NCBI GenBank assembly: GCA_022818135.1
Contig: JAFMSR010000018.1
Span: 2,510,268 to 2,574,267, forward strand
Length of the DNA: 64,000 bases
Reading direction: 5' to 3'
DNA from: Saxidomus purpurata
Taxonomy: Eukaryota > Mollusca > Bivalvia > Venerida > Veneridae
Shown here: positions 25,401 to 35,200 of the stretch, piece after piece
Position numbering within the stretch: position 1 is the stretch's first letter
How the letters are laid out: each line of letters opens with the position of its first letter
Made by a program: the position numbers and the translations under genes
The notes under the pieces: generated by a model
What the model was told of the DNA's origin: nothing
The model's input: only the letters and a program-made list of their open reading frames with translations
Database searches by the model: none

Positions 25401-27106
25401 ATATTGATCTGATTTTGAAATGTATAATGACTATTTTCTCATAGTCTCTTATAACTCAAATAGAAGTGGCATTGTACATGTATTAATGCAAAATAACTGT
25501 GATACTTTGTATATGATTTTATATGCAATGTGATATTATCATGTAATGTACAATGATGAGACTGAAATAAACAATAAAATCTCTTCCCTTCCCTGAAATG
25601 TAATTGTCAGTTTCTACTGTAAATTGGATCATGTTCGCGTGACGACATTTTCGCGATTTGTGAGCAAATAGACATATAACATAATCATTACAGAACATAA
25701 ACATGTTCTTCTTGAATAATTCCTTTATTTATTATTTTACATACATTTAACCGAAATAACCGCATTTTTTTCAAAAAGAACATGCTCTATTTTTACCGGG
25801 CATTACTGCTTGTTTTCAGCTGAGATTCTTTAGGTTTGAGAAAGATTCTTTCCAGTGACGTATTACAATATATAGTGTTTAAATAATTTCAAATCGCATC
25901 AGGTTTTAAAGAATGCCTCTGATATTATATTAAGCTTTCTTGTACTATAACAGAAAAGTACCATTGACATTTTTAACTGGTCTCGTCTGTTACATTATGA
26001 GATATGACGTCATCCTGACTCCGTGACATCACAAAGCGGATCAATAAGAAAATCTTGATTTATGTTGCTTTTGTACAGTTTGACTTGCCGTTTGCACATT
26101 CTGCTCGTATGTTGGTTTCAAAGCAAACAGAAGGCATGGGTAAAATACTAGCATATATTTTGCATTTGTAGAATACAAGGTAGTGTCAGAGCCACGCCCT
26201 AGAATAACAACCGCTCCTTGGCGACCTTCATCCCTAACTACAGTACAGTATGGCATGATAACACCATCCTACTTTCCTGGAGACAATTTCAAAGGTAAGA
26301 CTATAGTTAGTTTAAACAGAACATTCCACTTTTAAAATGCGTTTGTAGTACAGGGTTACATGTGTCAAAAACGTGAACCATATCACTAGCACAAACCAAT
26401 GTTTACCCTTAAAAGAAAATACAAATAAGAGATAAATAGCCAACGGTCTTACAAATCAAATTCTATTGCTTGCTATACTTGTAATTCCAAATTGGAAAGG
26501 TTTTGCAAAGCGGAAACTATTCCTATCTATAAAATTAGTGAAAAACTAATTTAAAAGAGAACGTTTAAGATATCCGAGTAAAAGTGCTTCATGCAAAGCC
26601 TTGTATGTTACCCATCCGTTACAAGTAAAGCAATATTTGTCGTTTTTTCTAATCTAACTTATGTTATCGACTTATAGAGTATTTCATTATTTACCAAAAA
26701 TACTTTTTCTTGGCAAATTTCCTCGGGCAAAATCTTATAATTAAACGCCGTTAATTTAACTTCATTGCATTACACGAGGCCAGTAATTCACAATTATTGA
26801 CGTTCAGTACATTAATCTTCTATTTTCAGACGTTTCTACTAATATTATTGACACATTGCGCAGTCTTTTAACATACCAATTGAACATATAACAAATAAAG
26901 ACAAAAATGTAATATTGAGTCATTTATACCTCACTTAAGTGCCCCATTCGTCTACTCTTTTGACAGGGCAATACGAGGAGAGTGTTCGTAGCGGGTACTA
27001 CAACTACAACTCTGAGGCAGTGTCAGGCTGGAAGTTCTGTGATGTTTTACTTATTGTAACGCTATCTTTTGTGTGTTTCATTAACCAGGTTATTTTTGTC
27101 GGATGA
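19351..27106 (+). CDS. lachesin/neurotrimin-like Ig-superfamily protein, GPI-anchored (5' incomplete; seven exons)
   Basis: Cell-surface adhesion or recognition protein, expected on the outer face of the plasma membrane, often neuronal in this family. Joined exons: 19351-19475, 20430-20637, 22688-22846, 23337-23471, 24107-24397, 26172-26294 and 26967-27106. All junctions are GT/AG and keep one frame, giving 392 residues and a TGA stop at 27104. Three Ig domains follow in order, each with its Cys pair and Trp: LPCAV / LIWL / GEYMCQ, then ELVCNATG / VTWYK / GIYECNAENG, then ILQCK / SIFWRKNG / GYYTCHASNNLG. A Pro/Thr-rich linker and a short hydrophobic C-terminal tail with no cytosolic part follow, fitting a GPI-addition signal. 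N-glycosylation sequons (NIT, NAT, NIS, NGS) are present. The signal-peptide exon is missing. The lachesin, neurotrimin, DIP and IgLON groups cannot be separated by eye, so no gene symbol is given. Confidence 0.9.
20430..20637 (+). CDS. Ig gene exon: second half of Ig domain 1
   Basis: The acceptor CTATCTCGACAG and donor AAAAG|GTTTGT bound a 208-bp exon (phase 0 in, phase 1 out). It starts LIWLNPRTTVISRDDSRF and includes MKDWNLMIREVRFNDSGEYM followed by CQINTKP. These supply the core Trp, the D-x-G-x-Y-x-C motif and the closing strand ending VYLFVK. The WLNPRTTVIS style matches lachesin and neurotrimin first domains. Confidence 0.92.
22186..22354. mobile_element. family B inverted-repeat element, copy 4 (inside an Ig-gene intron)
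   Basis: About 170 bp beginning TACAGTAAACACCG, with TCCGGTGTTTGTTATATCC, TTCCTTACATCCAGAATTTC and CCGGAGTCGTTATATACGCG near the right end. It lies in the intron between the exons ending 20637 and starting 22688. A 110-codon frame crosses it but is not a gene. Confidence 0.6.
22688..22846 (+). CDS. Ig gene exon: first half of Ig domain 2
   Basis: The acceptor TTGGTTGTAG and donor GGTG|GTAAGT bound 159 bp, phase 1 at both ends. It encodes VPPEILEDWANTNLEVIEGT, then TVELVCNATGVPMPVVTWYK and QSNLLKGADQNNG. Seen here are the domain-2 first cysteine (LVC), an NAT sequon and the core Trp (VTWYK). The linker opens with VPPEI, typical of the start of the second Ig domain in this family. Confidence 0.93.
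23337..23471 (+). CDS. Ig gene exon: second half of Ig domain 2
   Basis: The acceptor TTATGTAG and donor TTAT|GTAAGT bound 135 bp, phase 1 at both ends. It encodes EESTLIGEVLILHNISRYCD, then GIYECNAENGVLPMSTRRF and TVTVL. The G-x-Y-x-C motif (GIYECNAENG) and an NIS sequon are present. An extra cysteine in RYCDG, two to three residues before the motif, is unusual for this position. Confidence 0.92.
23554..23712 (+). repeat. dispersed repeat family K, copy 2 (in an Ig-gene intron)
   Basis: GGATCACTTTGAATTTACTG, AATTATAGAACCATGTTCTA, CTTTCTTTCGTACTCAAGTC and CGAAAAGAGTTGCC match, in the same order, the reverse complement of 32620-32830, and more loosely 14822-14945. Non-coding. Confidence 0.6.
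24107..24397 (+). CDS. Ig gene exon: complete Ig domain 3
   Basis: The acceptor TATGCAAACAG and donor GTATG|GTAAGT bound 291 bp, phase 1 at both ends. The whole third domain is in one exon: PPEVTLPTKRMGQSVGKET, then ILQCKVSASPQESIFWRKNG, later DFGYYTCHASNNLGRDSERM. The Cys pair (LQC and YTC), the core Trp (FWRKN) and an NGS sequon are present. Domains 1 and 2 are each split by an intron, while this one is not. Confidence 0.93.
24533..24548. repeat. perfect 16-nt palindrome with a nearby half copy
   Basis: TTCTTGATATCAAGAA reads the same on both strands. TATATCAAGAAATG follows about 40 bp later (near 24588). It lies in the Ig-gene intron 24398-26171. This could be a remnant of a repeat unit; no function can be assigned. 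Confidence 0.45.
25615..25678. mobile_element. family A inverted-repeat element, truncated copy
   Basis: Only the left part of family A is present: TACTGTAAATTGGATCATGT, TCGCGTGACGACATTTTCG and CGATTTGTGAGCAAATAGAC. After that the match is lost. It lies in the 24398-26171 intron of the Ig gene. Confidence 0.6.
26172..26294 (+). CDS. Ig gene exon: Pro/Thr-rich membrane-proximal linker
   Basis: The acceptor TGCATTTGTAG and donor AAAG|GTAAGA bound 123 bp, phase 1 at both ends. It encodes EYKVVSEPRPRITTAPWRPS, then SLTTVQYGMITPSYFPGDN and FK. It has no Ig motifs. It is rich in Pro, Thr and Ser, as expected for a stalk between the last Ig domain and the anchor. It is placed in the gene by phase and order rather than by similarity. 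Confidence 0.82.
26967..27106 (+). CDS. Ig gene last exon: GPI-anchor signal and stop
   Basis: The acceptor TCTTTTGACAG is followed by a phase-1 exon encoding GQYEESVRSGYYNYNSEAVS, then GWKFCDVLLIVTLSFVCFIN and QVIFVG, then TGA at 27104-27106. Small residues (SEAVSG) just before about 20 hydrophobic residues, with no basic cytosolic tail, fit a GPI omega site plus cleaved signal. A type I membrane anchor with almost no tail is the alternative. Confidence 0.88.
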
Positions 27107-27498
27107 AGGTATCTGTGACTTTGATTGGCTGTGCCAAAAAAGGGCTTTGTTAATTCAGAGCAAAATTGGTCTTAAGATTATATTAACTCGGTCATGCCTA
27201 CGAACTCGTCTTTTGCACAGCACAGTGCGTGCACTGGGTGTACAACACCTATTTATTTTCTAAACTTGAATTCACTAGCACAGCAGCTGTAAAAGATGTA
27301 AATACAATGTTATTAATACGGTTTATTGACAAAAACATTAAGTTTGAATATAACTTGTGTTTTTATTAAAAAAATTAAAATACTTAAAGACCAATTTTGT
27401 GAACTGTTTTGATCTAGTTCTTTAATCCAGTATTGTTTCAGTGTGAATCTGCTTTTTCCCGTTTTAATATCATACCTCCATTAATGTACAACAACATA

Positions 27499-27691
27499 TA
27501 CTGTATATTAGGTGATTTCGCGTGACGAATATTTAGCGATTTGTGAGTAGAAATACTTATTCGCGAATACTAATTTCGCGAAAGGAGAATAGTAAAATGA
27601 ATATTTTGCGATTTTTTTTTAATGAGCGAAATGGGAAATTCGCGAAAACAGCGCACATTAAGTAATCGCGAATATAATCCAAACTGCAGTA
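27499..27691. mobile_element. short inverted-repeat element, family A copy 3
   Basis: About 190 bp from TACTGTATATTAGGTG to AATCCAAACTGCAGTA. It contains TTTCGCGTGACGAATATTTA, TAATTTCGCGAAAGGAGAA and GAAATGGGAAATTCGCGAAA. The ends are inverted repeats. It lies about 390 bp past the Ig-gene stop, so it could fall within the 3' UTR. Confidence 0.68.
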
Positions 27692-27899
27692 CTGATGAGA
27701 AAATCGCGCAATGCTTCATAAAATATTCAGGTGGCCAAAAGTCATAATGTGCTTAACTGTAACAAGTCCAGTTACTGTTTCTTTTCCTAGAGCATCAGTT
27801 AAAACGTTACTTGGCAGTGTATATACATGTACACACATTAATGTAGAAATTGTAAACAGTAGTATCATGATAAGTGTTCTAAATTAGTACTATTTTATG

Positions 27900-27970
27900 A
27901 ATAAAAAATAATCTGTTAAAACACCAGTAACACTGGTGCAAAGTCTAATGGTGTTTAAGAGATTAATAAA
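27900..27970 (+). terminator. candidate polyadenylation signals of the Ig gene
   Basis: AATAAA occurs at 27900-27905 and 27965-27970 on the coding strand, about 800-860 bp past the stop codon. They were the first clear AATAAA hexamers noticed after the stop. In AT-rich DNA such hexamers occur by chance, so the assignment is tentative. Confidence 0.3.
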
Positions 27971-28304
27971 GCATTTCAAGCTTTTATAATCAATAGGTTT
28001 CGTGGGCGGCTGCCAGTAGGGAATTAGATATTAATTGATCTACAGACTTTTGAGACTTTAAATTAAAGTTTGCCTGATTAGAATTATGAGTTACTTTTAA
28101 ATAACACAAGACACTGGCGTATAGTCGAAGCTTGGGAACCCCTTTGATAGGACTTTAACACAGATGTGAATATTGTACATGAAGGTCATCCGATGCTTGT
28201 TATTTATCGTATTAATTATCGAATTAATTAACGTATTAATTATCCTCATATTCTCTTTGAAAAATATTCAATTATTAAACATTCCAGAATCGTACAAACT
28301 TAGC

Positions 28305-28500
28305 CTGTTTGTGCCTAGTGTCTATTACAATATACATGTTCCTTTTTGCAGCAGACGACAAATACAATGTCGTCTGCTTAGGATTTGAGATGTTAGCCTT
28401 TTGGGTCACAATTCTGCAATATCCCTATTCAAAGAAATAGTCTTGCCTAACTTGGAAAACAAAAGATCCCATTGTTACAAGCTAGGTAAAAATGACGAAA
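28305..28500 (+). repeat. hairpin-bearing direct repeat, copy 2 (partner at 19139)
   Basis: Words TTTGTGCCTAGTGTCTATTA, GTCACAATTCTGCAA and TCAAAGAAATAG follow the order of copy 1. The central hairpin is identical in arms and loop (CAGACGACA / TGTCGTCTG) and here extends to 11 bp (AGCAGACGACA / TGTCGTCTGCT). The hairpin is the best-preserved part of the repeat. Confidence 0.65.
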
Positions 28501-30359
28501 CAGTAGCGACATGATACTGAAATTTGTACGATTCATAAAATAATGACATTGAGCTACAAACTTGATAATGCTGTTACATTGTAGGTGTGGACGGCTTTTA
28601 AATAATGCCCGAAAGTTATCTAAAATATTCCTGCAGTTCTTACTACATATGTACCAACTTTGTTTCGCTAATATGTATACTGTTCAGCATTAGGTAAAAC
28701 TTTTAATGAACAAGCATTGTATTATTTCAATTCAGTTCAGAAGTGTCAGATAACAAGAATGTTCATGCTTTTAAAACGTAGTATATAAGAAACCATTCCA
28801 ACCCTACGTTGGCCTCATTTCCGAGGGGACATTTTAAAGGCTATCAAATGGGTGTATGTGCTAAATTAGTGCTATTCTGACCACTGACTAAAACAAGTAA
28901 ATTTTACACGAAAAGCGTAACTATACCACTAATGGCGTAACCTTTTAGGTGGCCATCTTTATTTTAGCAAAATTGGTAGAGTTATTCGGTGTTCATTTGA
29001 GTCTAATAACATAGAATTAAAGAGAACATTTCAAGGTATTTTTTTCTCCTGGCTTCGGTTGAATATCTATGTCATTGACCTACTTGGGATATACCCGGTT
29101 TTCTACAACTTTCACACATGTGTCGATTAATAAGATTGATGACAACATACTATATATATATACAATGTACTAGTATTAAACAATCACAATAGATAGTTAT
29201 TACAAATTCCTGCGCGGTTGAGTTATGACAACTTCGCATACATTTACTATATGTCATTTCCGCTGAACCTTGGTTTGCATAATGTACTTAAAAAACTAAA
29301 ATGACTGGTGTTTCAAACAATCAACTTCAGTTTCAGTTGAAAAGCGGGAAAAATTGGGGGGTACCAAACATGACCGCATATTTATTTGGTCAAAAACTTA
29401 CATTAAACAGCATTATAATATTTTACAAAACTGTTGTGTAACACATGTATTGTGTTATATCTATGTATATATGAGAGTGTGCATGATACTATTTCTTCTT
29501 TATGTGGATATATATGCAATTACATGAACTTATTTGGTACACATGATTGATTGATTTACATATATCAGTATGAACGATTTAAGCAGCTCTGTGAACTCAA
29601 GTACGTTCTACATACGCGTGCATTAAGAGGCCACAAAAGAGAAATTAACATATCTGCATTTTCGTTATAGTGTGGCCAAAAAATATATGTGAAACAAATG
29701 ACCATTACAGCTGGGCGATCAAATAATGCATCTTGCGTGTAGGTAACCTTATTGGGGGTTTTCAGCTTTTCTAGAAAAGGGAATGACCCAATGATTAGTG
29801 AGTGATAGACATAGAAAATCCAATGATTTGTCCGTGTAAAGTTAGTGCAGGATTCACCTGTCATAACAACTCTACTTATAAATGGCAACTATCTTGCACG
29901 TGGTTAGAAATAAGCAATTTCTGGTCAAATATCTTTATATCACTTAGATACAGAAACATTCAGTCCCCCATGTTGTTTTGCATTGTTTAATATATGTTTT
30001 AATATATCTACATTGAACTAGGTCTTTGAAAATGACGCCAAGAGCAGCTAAAGCTGTATACACCAAAACGTTATGGACCGCGCTATCTATCTATCTGTAA
30101 ACTGTGCGGGCTGAACATATCCAGTTTAGAAATGAATTATTGAACAGTCAAAGACCGTATTTACAACGTGGTATGTTCATTCATGTAAAAGTGAAGTGCA
30201 CGTTTGTTTTACTTTAAATGTATGATACGTTCTTATTCTGTAAATGTTGTACCAAAATGTTATTGAGTAACTTTTGTTAATTTAACCCGGTATCATTGTA
30301 CATTATAATATATTGATACACAGATACATGTATTCGTTAAAACACATGACTGTGTAAAT

Positions 30360-31022
30360 AATGTTTTGTTTTAAGAGAGCACTGCAGTTCTTTTACTTTC
30401 ATTATTGATTACAGTTTTCACAAGCAATTAGGAAGAATCCTCTACTGTACACTTTTACGATGCGTGAAGATCTTTAAATTAGTAGTAAACTTGTAAGATT
30501 TTTTTTCTTAGAATACATGCACACATGTCAATATTTTTATTTTTTTCTGCGCATGCAAATATCTTCAAATAATTCTGTCATTGACCGTAATGTTCACGTA
30601 ATTCACAGTAATATACCGACGTACCATTTCCTTTTCTGTAGTTACTACTTTAAATTGGTTAATTTTCGCGTGACGGAAATTTGGACATAGTTATTCGCGA
30701 AAGGGGGGTTCTCTTAAAATAAATCTATGTGAAAATTGATCTTTCGCGAACTTTTTAAAAAGCGAAGTGGGAGAATCGCGAAAATAGTGATAAAAATCAT
30801 CGCAAATATAACCCAATTTAGAGTACTCAAATATGAACAAATATTCTGTTAATATTTTGTTAATTACATTCCAAATTACTACTCATATATCAACAAATAG
30901 GTTTGTTAATTATCTCTCCATTTTCTAAACCAATAGCTCATGTTTATTGTATATGACTCACCGACAATAAATAACATTTTGTATTGTAAACAGAAAGGCT
31001 GCGGTGCTCTCTTTTAAACATT
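30360..31022. repeat. inverted repeat pair enclosing a family A element
   Basis: Left arm near 30368-30390 (TTTTAAGAGAGCACTGCAG) and right arm near 30995-31018 (CTGCGGTGCTCTCTTTTAAA) are inverted copies about 600 bp apart. Family A copy 4 lies between them. This may be a larger non-autonomous element that received a smaller one, or a foldback relic. Confidence 0.4.
30643..30825. mobile_element. short inverted-repeat element, family A copy 4
   Basis: About 180 bp from TACTACTTTAAATTGG to ACCCAATTTAGAGTA; the ends are inverted repeats. Interior words TTTTCGCGTGACGGAAATTT, TTATTCGCGAAAGGGGGGTT and GATCTTTCGCGAACTTTTT match the other family A copies. Non-coding. Confidence 0.68.
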
Positions 31023-32600
31023 GATAAAATTGTAATGCACTGTAAAATATAAAACACACTGCCTGTGCAGTGGGTTATGGTATTTAGGTGGTTTTTTCCA
31101 CAGAAAGCCAAAGATTGTTTGTACTTTGAGCAGAACGATTATAAACCAAAGGTTATGTCGACTCCTTGTTCAAGGCACAAGCAAATGATGTCAATTTTCT
31201 AATTACAGTTGTTATGAGTGTAGTATCTTTACACGTGTAACATGAAAGGTCATTGTGTTTGGTGGCTGTTTGGCAGCAAATGGCTCATTATTAAGGTCAT
31301 AATTTCTTTGCAAATGCAAAATTTTAGATATACCTTTAGTATCAAGTTGGTTTATATAAGACTTATAGTTGATGTTTAAACTTCACAATACATAACTCGT
31401 GGTTAAATCTCAGGATACTGAAGTAATATGAAAATCCGTGATTTTAGAAAATGTTTTTGGGTAGGCTGAGTTCATATGTGTAGTAGGCTTAAACACGCCT
31501 CGTCTCGCGATGCATCGCACCACAGAACTCCAACTTCCCTAATTAGAACTTTCCCAATTAGAACTTCCCCAATTAGTTGTACAGAAGTAAATCAAGCTGA
31601 AATGGCAGGTGTTTTGTACGCCGCAAAGCTATACGACGTAAAACTATATTTGACCGACATCAAATGAAACCATTTGTTTAGTAACATATTTATGGTCATA
31701 GATTGGGAGAGGTTTTTATTTAGGCAGAGGTTGAAGTTTTGTTAAGTGCGTATTCATTTCGTAGACTAAGTTTTCTTTGTTTGGTGAAGGAGGGATGTGT
31801 ACGTACGACTCGCGACGTCTAGTGTAGATATAGTGAGTATAAAAAGTTACAGTGATATTGAGAAATAAAATTACTCGTATGTATATTTGAATAATTTATA
31901 ACTAATTATCATTTCTCTCTGCCATTAAGTTAAGATATACTGTAGTTGTTGTATGGGTGTATGTTTTTTCACTTGTATAGACAAGCTGTTATATGTACTA
32001 TCAAACAGCAGAAGATCTTCAGATTAAAATTCATACGGGATTATCGTAACAATTAAGAAAATCTACCATCTGTATCTGCAGTAATATAACAAGAATAAGA
32101 ATTTTTTTCATATGAAAATCAAAGAACAAATCTAATAACTTGAAGAACAAACTGTTTGACAGGCAAATATTCTAGCCCAATCAGATCGGCTGTTCAATAT
32201 TGAACAGCGCCTGTATCGGAAGATCTCCTCCTGTTTAATGACTCTCATATGTGCATGATGAGCTATTTTCTTGTACAATGACGATAATAAACAATAAATA
32301 ATGGAAAAAAGACTAGCGTTCTGTTTGTCTCTAGTACCGGTATTCCACTTTCCACAACATTTACAGGCATGGTTACATGTACTGACATAGAAGCTGTAGA
32401 AGATACATTTTCATTAATGATGATTTTATTGTTAACGGTTGAAAACTTCGGCCATTGTAAGGGTCATCACAACTATGTTGAATACCAAAGTTCTTAATAT
32501 AAATGTTCTGAATGAAACAGAATTTCAAGTTAATGTTTTTTTTAAGCAGTGTGTGATGTGTTTATGTTTTTCTACATTATACTAATTTGTTTATAAAGTC
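31023..32600. other. non-coding stretch, no gene supported
   Basis: No exon or RNA gene was recognised. A small tandem AATTAGAACTTCCCC-like triplication lies near 31540-31578. Otherwise it is AT-rich sequence without visible structure. Confidence 0.5.
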
Positions 32601-32619
32601 CCGGGAACACAATCTCAAT

Positions 32620-32830
32620 GATATTGAAAAAAAATGTTTTCAGGCAACTCTTTTTTGTGAAGAAACGACTTGAATACGAAAGAAAGGCATGTGTCAACAT
32701 TGTTTTAGAGTGAATAGAACATGGTTCAATCATTATTCTATCAGTTAATTCATTTTACTATATCAGTACATCCAAAGTGATCCTGGGACTTTAGGCCGAG
32801 CTGTGAAAACAAGTTCTCTCACATCATATT
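32620..32830 (-). repeat. dispersed repeat family K, copy 3 (inverted)
   Basis: Read on the minus strand, this carries GGATCACTTTGGATGTACTG, TGATTGAACCATGTTCTATT, CTTTCTTTCGTATTCAAGTC and AAAAAAGAGTTGCC, closely following copy 2 at 23554-23712. Non-coding. Confidence 0.6.
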
Positions 32831-33247
32831 ACTCGTTCCCGGGGACTCAACATAACTTGTACTTATAGCTTAAAGTTGCATTTTCAAAACGTTTCAAATT
32901 GCTTGACAGAGGATCGCACCTGGATTCTTGGGGTTACTAAGCAAAAACTATCGTACAACACCACTGAGATCCTTATTAACATCAATGTAACACTACAGAG
33001 TTTCTTTCAAATTATTTCTCTGATTTTTTGAAATATTGAAATATTACAGCATAATGTTATGGTAAGATTTCAGTCTAATAGAGAATTTTAAAAAAAGTCT
33101 TTGACTAATGTAGATGTTCACTAGAATTAACAACATGACAATATTTAAGGATTGAAGCTTTAAAACACACTGATATTCAACTACATGTATAAACAAGACG
33201 GCATTTACTCGTACAGCATCATTAAAAGTCGAAACCAAGAAAACACT

Positions 33248-33302
33248 TTTGTTCCTTATATCCGGAATTTCGCTATAACCGGAATCGTAATATAGTTTAC
33301 TA
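33248..33302. mobile_element. family B inverted-repeat element, partial copy
   Basis: Only the right end is present: TTCCTTATATCCGGAATTTC, GCTATAACCGGAATCGTAAT and ATAGTTTACTA. It matches the right ends of copies 2 and 4. Confidence 0.55.
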
Positions 33303-33552
33303 CTACAAAGTATGGAAGCTATGTTCTGAGTAAAGCTCGACATACAGAAGGATTACACTACCAAATACATGTATATGATTTTAAAGTCTATAAACAGCAG
33401 CTATCGCACATGTGACTGGAACACATACAAAATAATGTAAAATCACACAACAATGATTGCGAATAATTCTATGTGTATTTCTAAAAAGGTTTGGGATCGG
33501 GGGAAGGGGGTCAGAAATTACAATGATAGCTTATAACATGGAACAAGCAATT

Positions 33553-33780
33553 AGTCATTTAGATCCACCTCGATACAATTCAAGGTCCCGGGTTCGAATC
33601 CCAACCCGAATACAAGGTGTGTCCTTGGGCAAAGACACTAATGCCAAACGTGCTTCAGTCCACCCAGCTGTTAATGGGTATCAGTGATGAAAAACACGCT
33701 GCCTCTATCTCGCGAGCGTGATAACATCTAACAAATTAGTGTTCGAGAGCAAATCAATAAGCTACGGAATCGAACTAAAA
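33553..33780 (+). repeat. tRNA-derived SINE
   Basis: An exact Pol III B-box consensus, GGTTCGAATCC, lies in AAGGTCCCGGGTTCGAATCC near 33582-33601. The downstream body GGTGTGTCCTTGGGCAAAGA, CACTAATGCCAAACGTGCTT and CACCCAGCTGTTAATGGGTA matches a SINE body style that recurs in molluscs and other marine invertebrates (recalled, not searched). An A-box was not clearly found, so the head may be truncated or degraded. It is directly followed by the truncated U6 copy at 33782. Confidence 0.7.
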
Positions 33781-33781
33781 T

Positions 33782-33865
33782 ATACTTGCTTCGGCAGTAC
33801 ATATATACTAGAATTGGAACGATACAGAGAAGATTAGCATGGCCCCTGCGCAGGGAAACATGATA
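33782..33865 (+). pseudogene. truncated U6 snRNA copy
   Basis: From TACTTGCTTCGGCAGTACAT through GAATTGGAACGATACAGAGA to GATTAGCATGGCCCCTGCGC this follows the 5' two thirds of U6 spliceosomal RNA, including the ACAGAGA box. The match fades after GCGCAGGGA, so the AGC triad region partner, the 3' stem-loop and the T-run terminator are missing. No TATA box sits at the usual distance upstream. Read as a retrocopy or decayed gene, not a working U6 gene. A few substitutions are visible in the 5' stem-loop and just after it. Confidence 0.85.
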
Positions 33866-35200
33866 GTAACATGATAATCGTTATAGCTAATGACTAGCTA
33901 CATATACCCTAACATTCAAGAAAACTCTTCTTCAATAGGAGAAATGTAAATTGTAATGTATCATCAAACATCTTATACAGAAGTAAACTATAAAAGATAC
34001 AACTATAACACACAAAAACCTAATGTCCAGCGAAGATATAGTTTAAAATAACACGGCCCTTTAAAATCCAATAGTGAAAAAGCAAAAACAGTTGTTGGAA
34101 TATTCAACCTATCACCTTAGCAGAGGTCACATGGTATAAATCAATATACATGCATTTTGTCCTTGGCAAACAAAATAAAGTCTTAAAAGATACGTTTCAT
34201 TCATGGCATTTTACGCCATTTCCGTTTACCAACTAAAAATAATTTTCTTCTTACAAAGGTGCGAAAGAAAAGAGGATGTCAGTATCAAAATGTCTTATAT
34301 CCTTTGAACACCTGTAACGTAATAAAACGTATACGCGGGTTAAGACAGGTTTGGCCTTCCATAGAAGTGACAGTGACCGTATGGAACACGTTTTGTCTGT
34401 ATGAATTTAAAGGCTATGCCGACAGCTCCTGACTGTTGGAAACTCAGACGTCCGAGGCAAATGCTGACACTTTTAGACGACCTTGAAAATGACCTTGGAC
34501 ACAATTTTACCAGCTTTGAAAATTTTCATTTTACCAACGTTCGCGTACAGGCCCCTGTGGGATAGTGTTTTGAGCGCGTGCAAATATTTTTTCACAGACA
34601 TAAAGCAGACATGTCGTACTCAAGCCTAGGTTATTGACATCTTATGAGAACGCTTGAAATTGACCTCCCGTTAGCAAAAAAAAAAAAAAAAAAAAGAAGT
34701 CCATGCGCAGGTTAGCAGGCAGGGTGACCCCTGCGCGTGACCTCTGTAGGTGGGCCAATGGAAATTTTACTTTCATGTTACAGCTCAATCTATTTGCTGA
34801 CGTATACAACACGCGCAGTAAACCGAAAGTAGCCAAAACGTGATGTACAGTGTTTACAAAAACGCATGCATGTCTGTCGAGTGTGTAACAAAATATGCCG
34901 GTGTCCAAAGGATATGCAAAAAGTATTAAGTGCTGTGGGTCAATGCATGATATGGCATCTGCTAATCGCAATTCTACAATCGTGAATATGTTTTGTAATT
35001 TTATTTGTGATGCTGCAGCGTACATGTATATTTGCAGAGCATTTACTGTACGTAAAGCATCTACTTGATCGTGCTATAATATTACCAAGTTGGAAGATAA
35101 TATAAGTTTATGTTCCTAACACACGTGATTAATTGTCTTGCATTCTAATCCGATTTAAATTTAATTAACAGTCCATGTTCTGCTAGTACATATAATTAAC
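33866..35200. other. non-coding stretch including a poly(A) run
   Basis: No exon was recognised. A run of about 20 A lies at about 34675-34695, possibly the tail of a retroposed copy, although no recognisable body precedes it. The segment 34320-34750 is somewhat richer in GC than its neighbours, without an identifiable feature. A 127-codon minus frame at 34642-35025 is broken by this A-run and shows no domain. Confidence 0.45.

Noticed and set aside
33782..33890. Functional U6 snRNA gene
   Set aside because: The 3' third, the T-run terminator and an upstream TATA box are missing.
34642..35025. 127-codon minus frame, one of the longest in the window
   Set aside because: It contains a poly-Phe run made by a 20-base poly(A) tract on the other strand and has no recognisable domain.
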